64,000 nt of DNA, from contig CP119753.1 of assembly GCA_029319145.1 (NCBI GenBank), forward strand, positions 1,054,001-1,118,000, in the 5' to 3' direction. The notes under the pieces were generated by a model that made no database searches, was not told the origin of the DNA, and worked only from the letters and a program-made list of their open reading frames with translations. Positions within the stretch are counted from its first letter, which is position 1, and each line of letters opens with the position of its first letter. Below are positions 57,056 to 64,000 of the stretch, piece after piece. This stretch comes from Microbacter sp. GSS18 (GTDB taxonomy: Bacteria; Actinomycetota; Actinomycetes; Actinomycetales; Microbacteriaceae). Position numbers and translations under genes: made by a program.

Positions 57056-57748
57056 GTGCCCCACAGCGACGCCCCGGCCCCCGGCATCCGCATCAACCCC
57101 AGCATCCTGGCGGCGGACTTCGTGAACATGCAGACCGAGCTCGCGCGCATCGCGGCCGCGGACTTCGTGCACGTCGACGTCATGGACAACCACTTCGTGC
57201 CGAACCTGACGTTCGGCCCGCAGATGGTCGAGCGGATCCAGGCGACCAGCCCCGTTCCGTTGGACGTGCACCTCATGATCGACGACCCGGACCGATGGGC
57301 GCCCGGCTACGCCGAGATCGGCGCGGCGAGCGTCACATTCCACCTCGAGGCCGCCAACGAGCCCGTCGCCCTCGCCCGGCGACTGCGCGCGATCGGCAGC
57401 CGTGCCGGTGTCGCGGTCAAGCCCGCCACCGGCGTCGAGGGCCTCTTCGACCTCCTCGACGACTTCGACCAGATCCTCGTCATGACCGTCGAACCCGGAT
57501 TCGGCGGGCAGTCCTTCATGCCCGAGACCATGCCGAAGCTGCGCAGGCTCGCCGATGAGGCGCGGAGGCGGGGCTCGTCGGTGTGGCTCCAGGTCGACGG
57601 CGGCATCTCTGCGGCGACGATCGAGCAGGCCGCCGAAGCGGGGGCCGACACGTTCGTCGCGGGCTCCGCGGTCTTCGGCGCCGGCGACCCCGGTGCGGCC
57701 ATCGCCGGGCTCCGCGCCACCGCCGCCGCGCACCCGCACGTGCACTGA
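57056..57748 (+). CDS. rpe: Ribulose-phosphate 3-epimerase
   Basis: Interconverts ribulose and xylulose 5-phosphates; 230 residues, TIM barrel. PSILAADFVNMQTEL, HVDVMDNHFVPNLTFGP (metal His and Asp), DVHLMIDDPDRW, MTVEPGFGGQSFM and VDGGISAATI are all present. It appears leaderless from a CATAAT box. Confidence 0.97.
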   Translation: MPHSDAPAPGIRINPSILAADFVNMQTELARIAAADFVHVDVMDNHFVPNLTFGPQMVERIQATSPVPLDVHLMIDDPDRWAPGYAEIGAASVTFHLEAANEPVALARRLRAIGSRAGVAVKPATGVEGLFDLLDDFDQILVMTVEPGFGGQSFMPETMPKLRRLADEARRRGSSVWLQVDGGISAATIEQAAEAGADTFVAGSAVFGAGDPGAAIAGLRATAAAHPHVH

Positions 57749-57805
57749 GCCCGCGCATGCACGGCCGCGCGATGTCACGCGGACATCCGGGGCCTGCCCG
57801 GACGA

Positions 57806-57811
57806 TACCCT
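57806..57811 (+). promoter_or_regulatory. -10 box for leaderless hisE
   Basis: TACCCT followed by 6 nt and the GTG at 57818. The match is weaker than at other leaderless genes here. Confidence 0.35.
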
Positions 57812-57817
57812 TGCAGG

Positions 57818-58081
57818 GTGAAGACGTTCGACGTTCTGTACGCGGAACTCGCCGCCAAGGCGGCCTCGCGCCCCGAGGGCTCGGGGACGGTGGCCCAGCT
57901 GGACGCCGGCGTGCATGCCATCGGCAAGAAGATCGTCGAAGAGGCGGCCGAGGTCTGGATGGCCGCCGAGTACGAGTCCGACGCGGCGGCAGCCGAGGAG
58001 ATCTCGCAGCTGCTCTACCACCTGCAGGTCCTGATGCTCGCCAAGGGGCTGACGCTCGAGGACGTCTACCGACATCTCTGA
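57818..58081 (+). CDS. hisE: Phosphoribosyl-ATP pyrophosphatase
   Basis: Second step of histidine synthesis; 87 residues, the stand-alone form. [18 protein letters not shown] carries the acidic metal site and [28 protein letters not shown] completes the fold. It begins a short his unit (hisE, hisG, hisF, hisI); the rest of the pathway is not in the window. Confidence 0.95.
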   Translation: MKTFDVLYAELAAKAASRPEGSGTVAQLDAGVHAIGKKIVEEAAEVWMAAEYESDAAAAEEISQLLYHLQVLMLAKGLTLEDVYRHL

Positions 58082-58121
58082 GCCGGCCCCGACCCTTCCC
58101 GCGACTTCAGAAAGCCATCCC

Positions 58122-58964
58122 ATGCTGCGCATCGCCGTGCCGAACAAGGGCTCGCTGAGCGAGACCGCCTCCGACATGCTGCGCGAGGCCGGATACACCG
58201 GCCGTCGCGACAGCAAGGACCTCCACGTCGTCGACCACGCCAACGACGTCGAGTTCTTCTACCTGCGTCCCAAGGACATCGCCACCTACGTCGGCTCCGG
58301 CGCGCTGGACGTCGGCATCACGGGCCGCGACCTGCTCATGGACGCCCGGATGCCGGGAGCGCGCGAGATCGAGGCCCTCGGCTTCGGGCGATCGACGTTC
58401 CGCTTCGCGGCCCCGCCGGGGACGTACGCCGACCTCGCCGACCTCGAGGGGGTCCGCATCGCGACGTCCTACCCGGGGCTCGTGGACTCGTTCCTCGACA
58501 CCCACGGCGTCGCCGTCGACCTCGTCCCGCTGGACGGCGCGGTGGAATCCGCCGTCCGGCTGGGCGTCGCGGACGCCGTCGCCGACGTCGTGGAGACGGG
58601 CACGACGCTGCGTCAGGCGGGTCTGGAGGTCTTCGGACCGCCCCTGCTGCAGTCCGAGGCCGTCCTGATCACCGGACCCGACGACGCCCCCGGCACCGAG
58701 ACGCTGCTGCGGCGCCTGCGCGGCGTCATGGTCGCGCGCCGCTACGTCATGGTCGACTACGACCTGCCCGCCGACCTGGTCGATCAGGCGGTCGCGATCG
58801 CGGGCGGCGTGGAGTCGCCGACGATCTCGCCGCTGCGCGACCCGTCCTGGGTCGCCGTGCGCGTGATGGTGGCGCGGACCACCGTGAACAAGGTCATGGA
58901 CGAGCTGTACGCGCTCGGCGCGCGCGCGATCCTCGTCACCGCGATCCACAACGCGAGGCTGTGA
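58122..58964 (+). CDS. hisG: ATP phosphoribosyltransferase, long form
   Basis: First and feedback-controlled step of histidine synthesis; 280 residues, the HisG-L type. [18 protein letters not shown] at the start; [12 protein letters not shown] and [18 protein letters not shown] (PRPP site) follow, and a C-terminal regulatory domain (about 205-280) should bind histidine. 40 bases after hisE. Confidence 0.96.
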   Translation: MLRIAVPNKGSLSETASDMLREAGYTGRRDSKDLHVVDHANDVEFFYLRPKDIATYVGSGALDVGITGRDLLMDARMPGAREIEALGFGRSTFRFAAPPGTYADLADLEGVRIATSYPGLVDSFLDTHGVAVDLVPLDGAVESAVRLGVADAVADVVETGTTLRQAGLEVFGPPLLQSEAVLITGPDDAPGTETLLRRLRGVMVARRYVMVDYDLPADLVDQAVAIAGGVESPTISPLRDPSWVAVRVMVARTTVNKVMDELYALGARAILVTAIHNARL

Positions 58965-59737
58965 TGAGCCTCGTCTGCCGTGTCATCCCATGCCTGGACG
59001 TGGCCGCCGGACGCGTGGTCAAGGGCGTCAACTTCGAGAACCTGCGCGACATGGGCGACCCCGTCGAGCTCGCCCGCGAGTACTTCCGCCAGGGTGCGGA
59101 CGAGCTGACGTTCCTCGATGTCACCGCGACGGTCGACGACCGCGCGACGACGTACGACGTGGTCCAGCGCACTGCCGAAGAGGTCTTCATCCCGCTGACC
59201 GTCGGGGGAGGCGTCCGCACGTCCGACGACGTCGCGCGCCTGCTCTCGGTCGGCGCCGACAAGATCGGCGTCAACTCCGCCGCCATCGCCCGGCCGGTGC
59301 TCCTCGATGAGATCGCGGACCGCTTCGGCGCGCAGGTGCTCGTCCTCTCGCTGGACGTCAAGCGCTCGCCGAACACCGAGTCCGGCTTCGTCGTGACGAC
59401 GCACGGCGGGCGCACCGAGACCTCCCTGGACGCCCTGGCGTGGGCGCGGGAGGCCATCGACCGGGGCGCGGGCGAGCTGCTGGTGAACTCCATCGACGCC
59501 GACGGCACCAAAGAGGGGTTCGACCTCGAACTCGTCACCCTCATGCGCGAGATCTCGAGCGTCCCCGTGATCGCCTCGGGGGGCGCGGGCAAGGCCGAGG
59601 ACTTCGCCCCCGCGATCGCCGCCGGTGCCGACGCCGTCCTCGCGGCATCCGTCTTCCACTCCGGCCAGCTGACGGTCGGCGACGTCAAGGCGGTCATGGC
59701 CGCGGACGGCATCGAGGTGCGGGAGGTTCACGCGTGA
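58964..59737 (+). CDS. hisF: Imidazole glycerol phosphate synthase cyclase subunit
   Basis: 257-residue TIM barrel. [19 protein letters not shown] holds the first catalytic Asp, [16 protein letters not shown] follows, and [15 protein letters not shown] carries the second. ATG 58964 shares a base with the hisG stop (TGATG); a GTG one codon earlier is possible. Its partner hisH lies elsewhere. Confidence 0.96.
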   Translation: MSLVCRVIPCLDVAAGRVVKGVNFENLRDMGDPVELAREYFRQGADELTFLDVTATVDDRATTYDVVQRTAEEVFIPLTVGGGVRTSDDVARLLSVGADKIGVNSAAIARPVLLDEIADRFGAQVLVLSLDVKRSPNTESGFVVTTHGGRTETSLDALAWAREAIDRGAGELLVNSIDADGTKEGFDLELVTLMREISSVPVIASGGAGKAEDFAPAIAAGADAVLAASVFHSGQLTVGDVKAVMAADGIEVREVHA

Positions 59738-60087
59738 GCGAGAGCGCCCAGGAGCGCATCGACCGGGTCGCGTTCAACCCCGACGGCCTCGTGGCGGCGA
59801 TCATCCAGCAGTGGGATTCCAAAGAGGTCCTCATGCTGGGCTGGATGGACGCCGAGGCTCTGCGGCGGACCCTCACGGAGGGCCGTGTGACGTTCTGGTC
59901 GCGGTCGCGCCAGGAGTACTGGCGCAAGGGGGACACGTCCGGCAACATCCAGCTCGTGCGGGGCGCGCGCCTCGACTGCGACGGGGACGCGGTCCTGATC
60001 ACGGTCGAGCAGGTCGGCCCGGCGTGCCACACCGGGACGCGCACGTGCTTCGACGCCGACGACCTGGCACCCGCGGTCGCCCCGTGA
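59734..60087 (+). CDS. hisI: Phosphoribosyl-AMP cyclohydrolase
   Basis: Third step of histidine synthesis; 117 residues, separate from His[35 protein letters not shown] and the metal-site [10 protein letters not shown] with the Cys pair in [10 protein letters not shown] are complete. GTG 59734 overlaps hisF, and its stop overlaps the next membrane protein by GTGA. trpE usually follows here but is absent. Confidence 0.96.
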   Translation: MSESAQERIDRVAFNPDGLVAAIIQQWDSKEVLMLGWMDAEALRRTLTEGRVTFWSRSRQEYWRKGDTSGNIQLVRGARLDCDGDAVLITVEQVGPACHTGTRTCFDADDLAPAVAP

Positions 60088-60683
60088 TCCGCCGCGCCCG
60101 GCTGCTGAGCGTCCTGACCGTCCTCGCGTCGGGCGCGCTCGGCGTCATCGCATCGACGCAGGTGTGGCTCGACGTCACGCTCGCCGACGGCGCCGCCGAG
60201 CCCCTCACCGTCGCCGGTGCCGACGCCGTCGTCCTCCTGACCCCGCTGAGCCTCGCGGCGCTCGCCCTGGGGGCCGCGCTCAGCATCGTCGGCCTCGTGC
60301 TCCGCTATGCGTTCGGGGTTCTGACGGTCGCGATCGGCTCGGTCCTGCTCGTCCTCACGTGGCGCGTCGCCGCCGACCAGCCCATCGACGCCGTGACGTC
60401 CGCGGTCACCGATGCCACCGGCATCAGCGGAGCCGGCGCGATCGCCGAACTCGTGGTGTCGATCACGCCGACGCCGTGGCCCGCCGTGACGCTCGCCGGG
60501 TGGGTCGTCATGCTCGCGGCGGGGGTCTTCGTGCTCGTCACGGCCCGCCGGTGGGGTGCCGGGGACCGCCGCTACCGCACCGACGCCGCGCGGGCGGAGG
60601 CGGGCGCCGGGTCGCGCACGCGGCCGCACGACGCCATCGATTCGTGGGACGAGCTGTCACGGGGCGAGGATCCCACCGAGTGA
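60084..60683 (+). CDS. Trp biosynthesis-associated membrane protein
   Basis: 199 residues with four hydrophobic segments (about 8-27, 50-72, 74-96, 136-155) and a charged C-terminal tail. It matches the membrane protein regularly encoded in actinobacterial trp clusters; function unknown. Its GTG overlaps the hisI stop, so here it is translationally coupled to the his unit and not to trpE. Confidence 0.85.
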   Translation: MIRRARLLSVLTVLASGALGVIASTQVWLDVTLADGAAEPLTVAGADAVVLLTPLSLAALALGAALSIVGLVLRYAFGVLTVAIGSVLLVLTWRVAADQPIDAVTSAVTDATGISGAGAIAELVVSITPTPWPAVTLAGWVVMLAAGVFVLVTARRWGAGDRRYRTDAARAEAGAGSRTRPHDAIDSWDELSRGEDPTE

Positions 60684-60688
60684 GCCGC

Positions 60689-60694
60689 TAGACT
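60689..60694 (+). promoter_or_regulatory. -10 box for the HGxxPAAW-trpCBA unit
   Basis: TAGACT; a start near 60701 leaves a leader of about 25 nt with GGAGGA (60715-60720). No leader peptide or attenuator is present. Confidence 0.5.
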
Positions 60695-60725
60695 GACCAG
60701 GCCCACGCACTTCCGGAGGAGATCC

Positions 60726-60956
60726 ATGAGCAACCCCATCGGCGATCCCGGCCACGGACACTCGCCCGCCGCCTGGACCGCTGTCGTGATCATGCTGCTG
60801 GCCATCACGGTCGGCACGGTCGCCTTCTTCTTCGAGATGACCTGGCTCGTCTGGGTCTCGGCCGCGTTCATCGTCGTCGGCATCGTCGTCGGCTGGGCCA
60901 TGGCCAGGGCCGGCTACGGCGTCAACGGCCCGAAGTACACGCCGAAAGCGCACTGA
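60726..60956 (+). CDS. HGxxPAAW-type small membrane protein
   Basis: 76 residues. HGHSPAAW near residues 10-17, then two spans (about 18-38 and 40-62), with a short [12 protein letters not shown] tail. Always found near trpC in actinobacteria; function unknown. Separated from trpC by two bases. Confidence 0.88.
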   Translation: MSNPIGDPGHGHSPAAWTAVVIMLLAITVGTVAFFFEMTWLVWVSAAFIVVGIVVGWAMARAGYGVNGPKYTPKAH

Positions 60957-60958
60957 TC

Positions 60959-61735
60959 ATGCTCGCCGACCTCACGGCCGGCGCGGTTGAGGATGCCGAG
61001 GCTCGCGCGATCGAGCAGCCTCTCGCGGTCGTCGAGGCCGCGGCAGCGGCGCAGACGCCCGCTCGCGACGCCCTGAGCGCGCTGGCACCGGCCGATCGCG
61101 TGAAGATCATCGCCGAGGTCAAGCGCGCGAGTCCCTCGCGCGGCCACCTCGCCGCGATCCCGGACCCGGCTCTCCAGGCCTCGCTCTACGAGCAGGGCGG
61201 AGCGTCGGCGATCTCGGTGCTGACCGAGGGGCGCAGGTTCAAGGGCAGCCTCGCCGACCTCGAGGCCGTGAAGGCCCGTGTGTCGCTGCCGGTGCTGCGC
61301 AAGGACTTCATCGCCACGGAGTACCAGGTGCTCGAAGCGCGAGCGGCGGGCGCCGACCTCGTGCTGCTGATCGTCGCGGCCCTCGACCAGCCCACGCTGG
61401 CCCGGCTGCACGACCTCATCCTCTCGCTCGGGATGACCCCGCTGGTCGAGACGCACTCCGCCGAAGAGGTGGATCGCGCCGCCGACGTCGGCGCACGCCT
61501 CATCGGCGTCAACGCCCGAGACCTCACGACGTTCCAGCTCGACCGCGATCTGTTCGGCCGGCTCGCCGATCGCATCCCCGCGGATGCGGTCCGGATCGCG
61601 GAGTCGGCCGTGCTGACGCCGGCGGACGTCACCCACTACCGCTCGGCGGGAGCCGATGTGGTCCTGATCGGCGAGGCGCTGGTGACCGGCGACCCCGTCG
61701 CCACCCTGAACGCGTTCCTGGAGGCAGGCGCATGA
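60959..61735 (+). CDS. trpC: Indole-3-glycerol phosphate synthase
   Basis: 258-residue TIM barrel, fourth step of tryptophan synthesis, not fused to Trp[16 protein letters not shown] holds the catalytic Lys, [22 protein letters not shown] the second, and [12 protein letters not shown] and GEALVTGDP complete the site. It overlaps trpB by ATGA. Confidence 0.97.
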   Translation: MLADLTAGAVEDAEARAIEQPLAVVEAAAAAQTPARDALSALAPADRVKIIAEVKRASPSRGHLAAIPDPALQASLYEQGGASAISVLTEGRRFKGSLADLEAVKARVSLPVLRKDFIATEYQVLEARAAGADLVLLIVAALDQPTLARLHDLILSLGMTPLVETHSAEEVDRAADVGARLIGVNARDLTTFQLDRDLFGRLADRIPADAVRIAESAVLTPADVTHYRSAGADVVLIGEALVTGDPVATLNAFLEAGA

Positions 61736-62940
61736 GTCTTCGCGAGGTGACCGGACCGTTCTTCGGCGAGTTCGGCGGCCGCTACATGCCCGAGTCGCTC
61801 ATCGCGGCGATCGACGAGCTGACCGAGGTCTACGAATCGGCCAAGGCCGACCCCGAGTTCCAGGCGGAGTTCCTGCGACTGCTCGGCTCGTACGCCGGAC
61901 GGCCGTCTGCCCTCACCGAGGTGTCGCGCTTCGCCGAGCATGCGGGCGGCGCGCGCGTGTTCCTCAAGCGCGAGGACCTCAATCACACCGGCTCGCACAA
62001 GATCAACAACGTCATCGGCCAGGCGCTGCTGACCAAGCGCCTGGGCAAGACGCGCGTGATCGCCGAGACCGGCGCCGGCCAGCACGGCGTCGCCACGGCG
62101 ACCGCGGCGGCGCTGTTCGGGTTCGAGTGCACCATCTACATGGGCGAGGTCGACACCGAGCGCCAGGCGCTGAACGTCGCTCGCATGCGGCTCCTGGGCG
62201 CCGAGGTCGTGCCGGTGACGACGGGATCGCGGACGCTCAAGGACGCGATCAACGAGGCCTACCGGGACTGGGTCGCCAGCGTCGAGACGACGAACTACAT
62301 CTTCGGCACGGCCGCGGGTCCCCACCCGTTCCCGGCGATGGTGCGCGACTTCCAGAAGATCATCGGCGAGGAGGCCCGCGCCCAGCTGCTGGACGAGATC
62401 GGGCGGCTGCCCGACGCGGTCATCGCGTGCGTGGGCGGCGGCTCCAACGCGATCGGCATGTTCGACGCGTTCCTCGACGACTCCGGCGTCGCCCTCTACG
62501 GCGTCGAAGCGGCCGGCGACGGCGTCGACACGCCCCGCCACGCGGCGTCGATCGAGCGCGGCCGGCCCGGCGTCCTCCACGGCGCGAAGACCTACGTGCT
62601 GCAGGACGAGGACGGCCAGACCGTCGAGTCCCACTCGATCTCGGCGGGACTGGACTACCCGGGCGTCGGACCCGAGCACGCGTGGCTGGCCTCGATCGGG
62701 CGCGCGACCTACATCCCCGCCACCGACGACGAGGCGATGCAGGCGCTGCGCCTGCTGTCGCGCACCGAGGGCATCATCCCCGCCATCGAATCCGCGCACG
62801 CCCTCGCCGGCGCCCTGCGCATCGGACGCGAGCTCGGCCCGGACGCCGTGCTGGCGGTCTCGCTGTCGGGACGCGGCGACAAGGACATGGACACGGCCGC
62901 CCGCTACTTCGGGCTGTACGACGAAGGAGCCACCGAATGA
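61732..62940 (+). CDS. trpB: Tryptophan synthase beta chain
   Basis: PLP enzyme that joins indole and serine; 402 residues. The Schiff-base Lys is in [27 protein letters not shown] binds substrate carboxylate, and [12 protein letters not shown] binds PLP phosphate. A normal TrpB1. Overlaps both neighbours. Confidence 0.98.
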   Translation: MSLREVTGPFFGEFGGRYMPESLIAAIDELTEVYESAKADPEFQAEFLRLLGSYAGRPSALTEVSRFAEHAGGARVFLKREDLNHTGSHKINNVIGQALLTKRLGKTRVIAETGAGQHGVATATAAALFGFECTIYMGEVDTERQALNVARMRLLGAEVVPVTTGSRTLKDAINEAYRDWVASVETTNYIFGTAAGPHPFPAMVRDFQKIIGEEARAQLLDEIGRLPDAVIACVGGGSNAIGMFDAFLDDSGVALYGVEAAGDGVDTPRHAASIERGRPGVLHGAKTYVLQDEDGQTVESHSISAGLDYPGVGPEHAWLASIGRATYIPATDDEAMQALRLLSRTEGIIPAIESAHALAGALRIGRELGPDAVLAVSLSGRGDKDMDTAARYFGLYDEGATE

Positions 62941-63731
62941 CCTCGCGCGTGTCGGCCGCCATCGACGCCGCGCGCGCCGCGGGGCGCGGAGCGTTCGTCG
63001 GCTACCTGCCGATCGGCTATCCCGACCTGCAGACGAGCATCGAGGCGGCGGTGACGCTCGCCGAGAACGGCGCGGACATCCTCGAGCTCGGCCCGCCGTA
63101 CTCGGATCCGGTGATGGACGGCCCCATCATCCAGGAGGCCACGACGGCGGCCCTCGCCGCCGGCTTCAAGCTGCGCGACACCTTCACCGCGGTGCGCGAG
63201 ATCGTACGGCGCGTCGACGTGCCCGTGCTCGTCATGACGTATTGGAACCCCGTGCTCCAGTACGGCGTGGACCGGTTCGCCGACGAGCTCAGCGCCGCGG
63301 GCGGCGCCGGCCTCATCACCCCCGACATCACGCCGGACGCGGCGGGGGAGTGGGTCGCCGCGAGCACGCGCACCGGGCTCGACCGGGTCTTCCTGGCGGC
63401 CCCGACCTCCACCGAAGACCGGCTCCGGATGATCGTCGAGAACTCCACCGGCTTCGTGTACACCGTCTCGACGATGGGCATCACGGGGGAGCGGGCGCAG
63501 CTCGACGCCGCCGCGCGCACGCTCGTCGCCCGGCTGCGCGAGCACGGGGCCGGCCACGCCTGCGTCGGCATCGGCATCTCGAACGCCGAGCAGGTCGCCG
63601 GCGTGCTCGAGTACGCCGACGGCGCCATCGTCGGCACAGCCCTCGTCCGCGCCCTGCGCGACGGCGGCCTCGAGGGTCTCGCGGCCGCCGCACGCGACCT
63701 CGCCGGTGGCACAGCGCTCCACTCGATCTAG
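62937..63731 (+). CDS. trpA: Tryptophan synthase alpha chain
   Basis: Releases indole from indole-glycerol phosphate; 264 residues. The catalytic Glu lies in [18 protein letters not shown] with the Asp in the same motif (usually LGVPFSDP), and [10 protein letters not shown] and [10 protein letters not shown] complete the phosphate site. Its TAG stop is part of the lgt -10 box. Confidence 0.97.
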   Translation: MTSRVSAAIDAARAAGRGAFVGYLPIGYPDLQTSIEAAVTLAENGADILELGPPYSDPVMDGPIIQEATTAALAAGFKLRDTFTAVREIVRRVDVPVLVMTYWNPVLQYGVDRFADELSAAGGAGLITPDITPDAAGEWVAASTRTGLDRVFLAAPTSTEDRLRMIVENSTGFVYTVSTMGITGERAQLDAAARTLVARLREHGAGHACVGIGISNAEQVAGVLEYADGAIVGTALVRALRDGGLEGLAAAARDLAGGTALHSI

Positions 63732-63734
63732 ACT
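63729..63734 (+). promoter_or_regulatory. -10 box for lgt overlapping the trpA stop
   Basis: TAGACT whose first three bases are the trpA stop. The lgt leader would be about 44 nt, with AAGGAC as ribosome site. Confidence 0.5.
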
Positions 63735-63784
63735 TCACACGTCGGCAATCCCCGGCACACCCACCAGCAAGGACCCGATCGCAC

Positions 63785-64000
63785 ATGATCCATGCCGCGC
63801 ACAGCTTCACGAACACCCTCGTCGCCAGCATCCCGAGCCCGTCGATCAGCTACTTCGACCTGGGGCCGCTGCGCGTCCACATCTACGCGCTGTGCATCAT
63901 CACGGGCATCATCGTCGCGGTCCTGATGACCAACCACCGCCTCACCAAGCGCGGGGCGGAGCCCTGGGTGGTCATCGACATCGCCCTCATCGCCGTCCCG
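63785..64000 (+). CDS. lgt: Prolipoprotein diacylglyceryl transferase, 3' end outside window
   Basis: First 72 codons of Lgt, the inner-membrane enzyme that attaches diacylglycerol to lipoprotein cysteines. SIPSPSISYFDLGPLRVHIYALCIITGIIVAVL is the family N-terminus with the first span; the catalytic His-Gly-Gly-Leu region lies beyond the window. lgt after trpA is the standard actinobacterial order. Confidence 0.93.
   Translation, partial: MIHAAHSFTNTLVASIPSPSISYFDLGPLRVHIYALCIITGIIVAVLMTNHRLTKRGAEPWVVIDIALIAVP

Noticed and set aside
1..64000. CRISPR arrays, tRNA or rRNA genes, insertion sequences, prophage
   Set aside because: No regular spaced repeats, transposase or integrase genes, terminal inverted repeats or tRNA-like cloverleaf with CCA-end was noticed on either strand.

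Overview
The window is a 64 kb piece of a high-GC actinobacterial chromosome, most likely from Microbacteriaceae (Microbacterium or a close relative). The reasons are strong GC bias at third codon positions, frequent GTG starts, promoters of the TAnnnT type placed 6-7 nt before start codons (leaderless genes), and the gene neighbourhoods thrS-HIT, yebC-ruvCAB-yajC-secDF-rsh, alaS-ruvX-mltG-aroECKBQ-efp-nusB, pyrRBC-PH-carAB-pyrF-gmk-rpoZ-metK-priA-fmt-rsmB-rpe-hisE-hisG-hisF-hisI and trpCBA-lgt. No rRNA, tRNA, insertion sequence, prophage or CRISPR array was seen. About 88% of the sequence is read from the + strand.

Layout: (1) 1-4.8 kb is the only clearly accessory block. It holds a truncated cytochrome P450 and an alpha/beta hydrolase on +, facing a two-gene unit on - that encodes a cysteine-nucleophile alpha/beta hydrolase and a 483-residue protein with a nitroreductase-like stretch. 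(2) 5.1-11.7 kb: thrS and a HIT hydrolase, then vitamin B6 genes (pdxY and a MocR/PdxR regulator on -, divergent from pdxS-pdxT, with an 18-bp perfect palindrome between). (3) 11.7-18.5 kb: a PUA/EVE-like protein, yebC, Holliday-junction resolution (ruvC, ruvA, ruvB), and the Sec accessory proteins yajC, secD, secF. (4) 18.6-25.8 kb: bifunctional (p)ppGpp synthetase/hydrolase, a lone AbiEi-like protein, a DUF349 protein, a small membrane protein, rarA, rpsD and a small membrane-anchored protein. (5) 25.9-36.0 kb: alaS, ruvX, mltG and the shikimate pathway genes aroE, aroC, aroK, aroB, aroQ, mostly with overlapping stops and starts, then efp and nusB. (6) 36.0-41.4 kb: a SNF2 helicase, a metallo-beta-lactamase/Rieske protein and a membrane protein. 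(7) 41.5-52.7 kb: the pyrimidine operon, each gene overlapping the next, opening with a PyrR RNA-binding loop and running into an mIHF-guanylate kinase fusion; then rpoZ and metK. (8) 52.7-64.0 kb: degenerate priA, fmt, rsmB, rpe, four his genes, and trpC-trpB-trpA with two small membrane proteins; lgt is cut by the window end.

Most of the window is ordinary core genome. The points most worth following are the P450/hydrolase/nitroreductase-like block, the MBL-Rieske protein, the mIHF-Gmk fusion, the PdxR and PyrR control sites, the absence of trpE from its usual place between hisI and the Trp membrane protein, and a strand-biased GGGGGAG heptamer.
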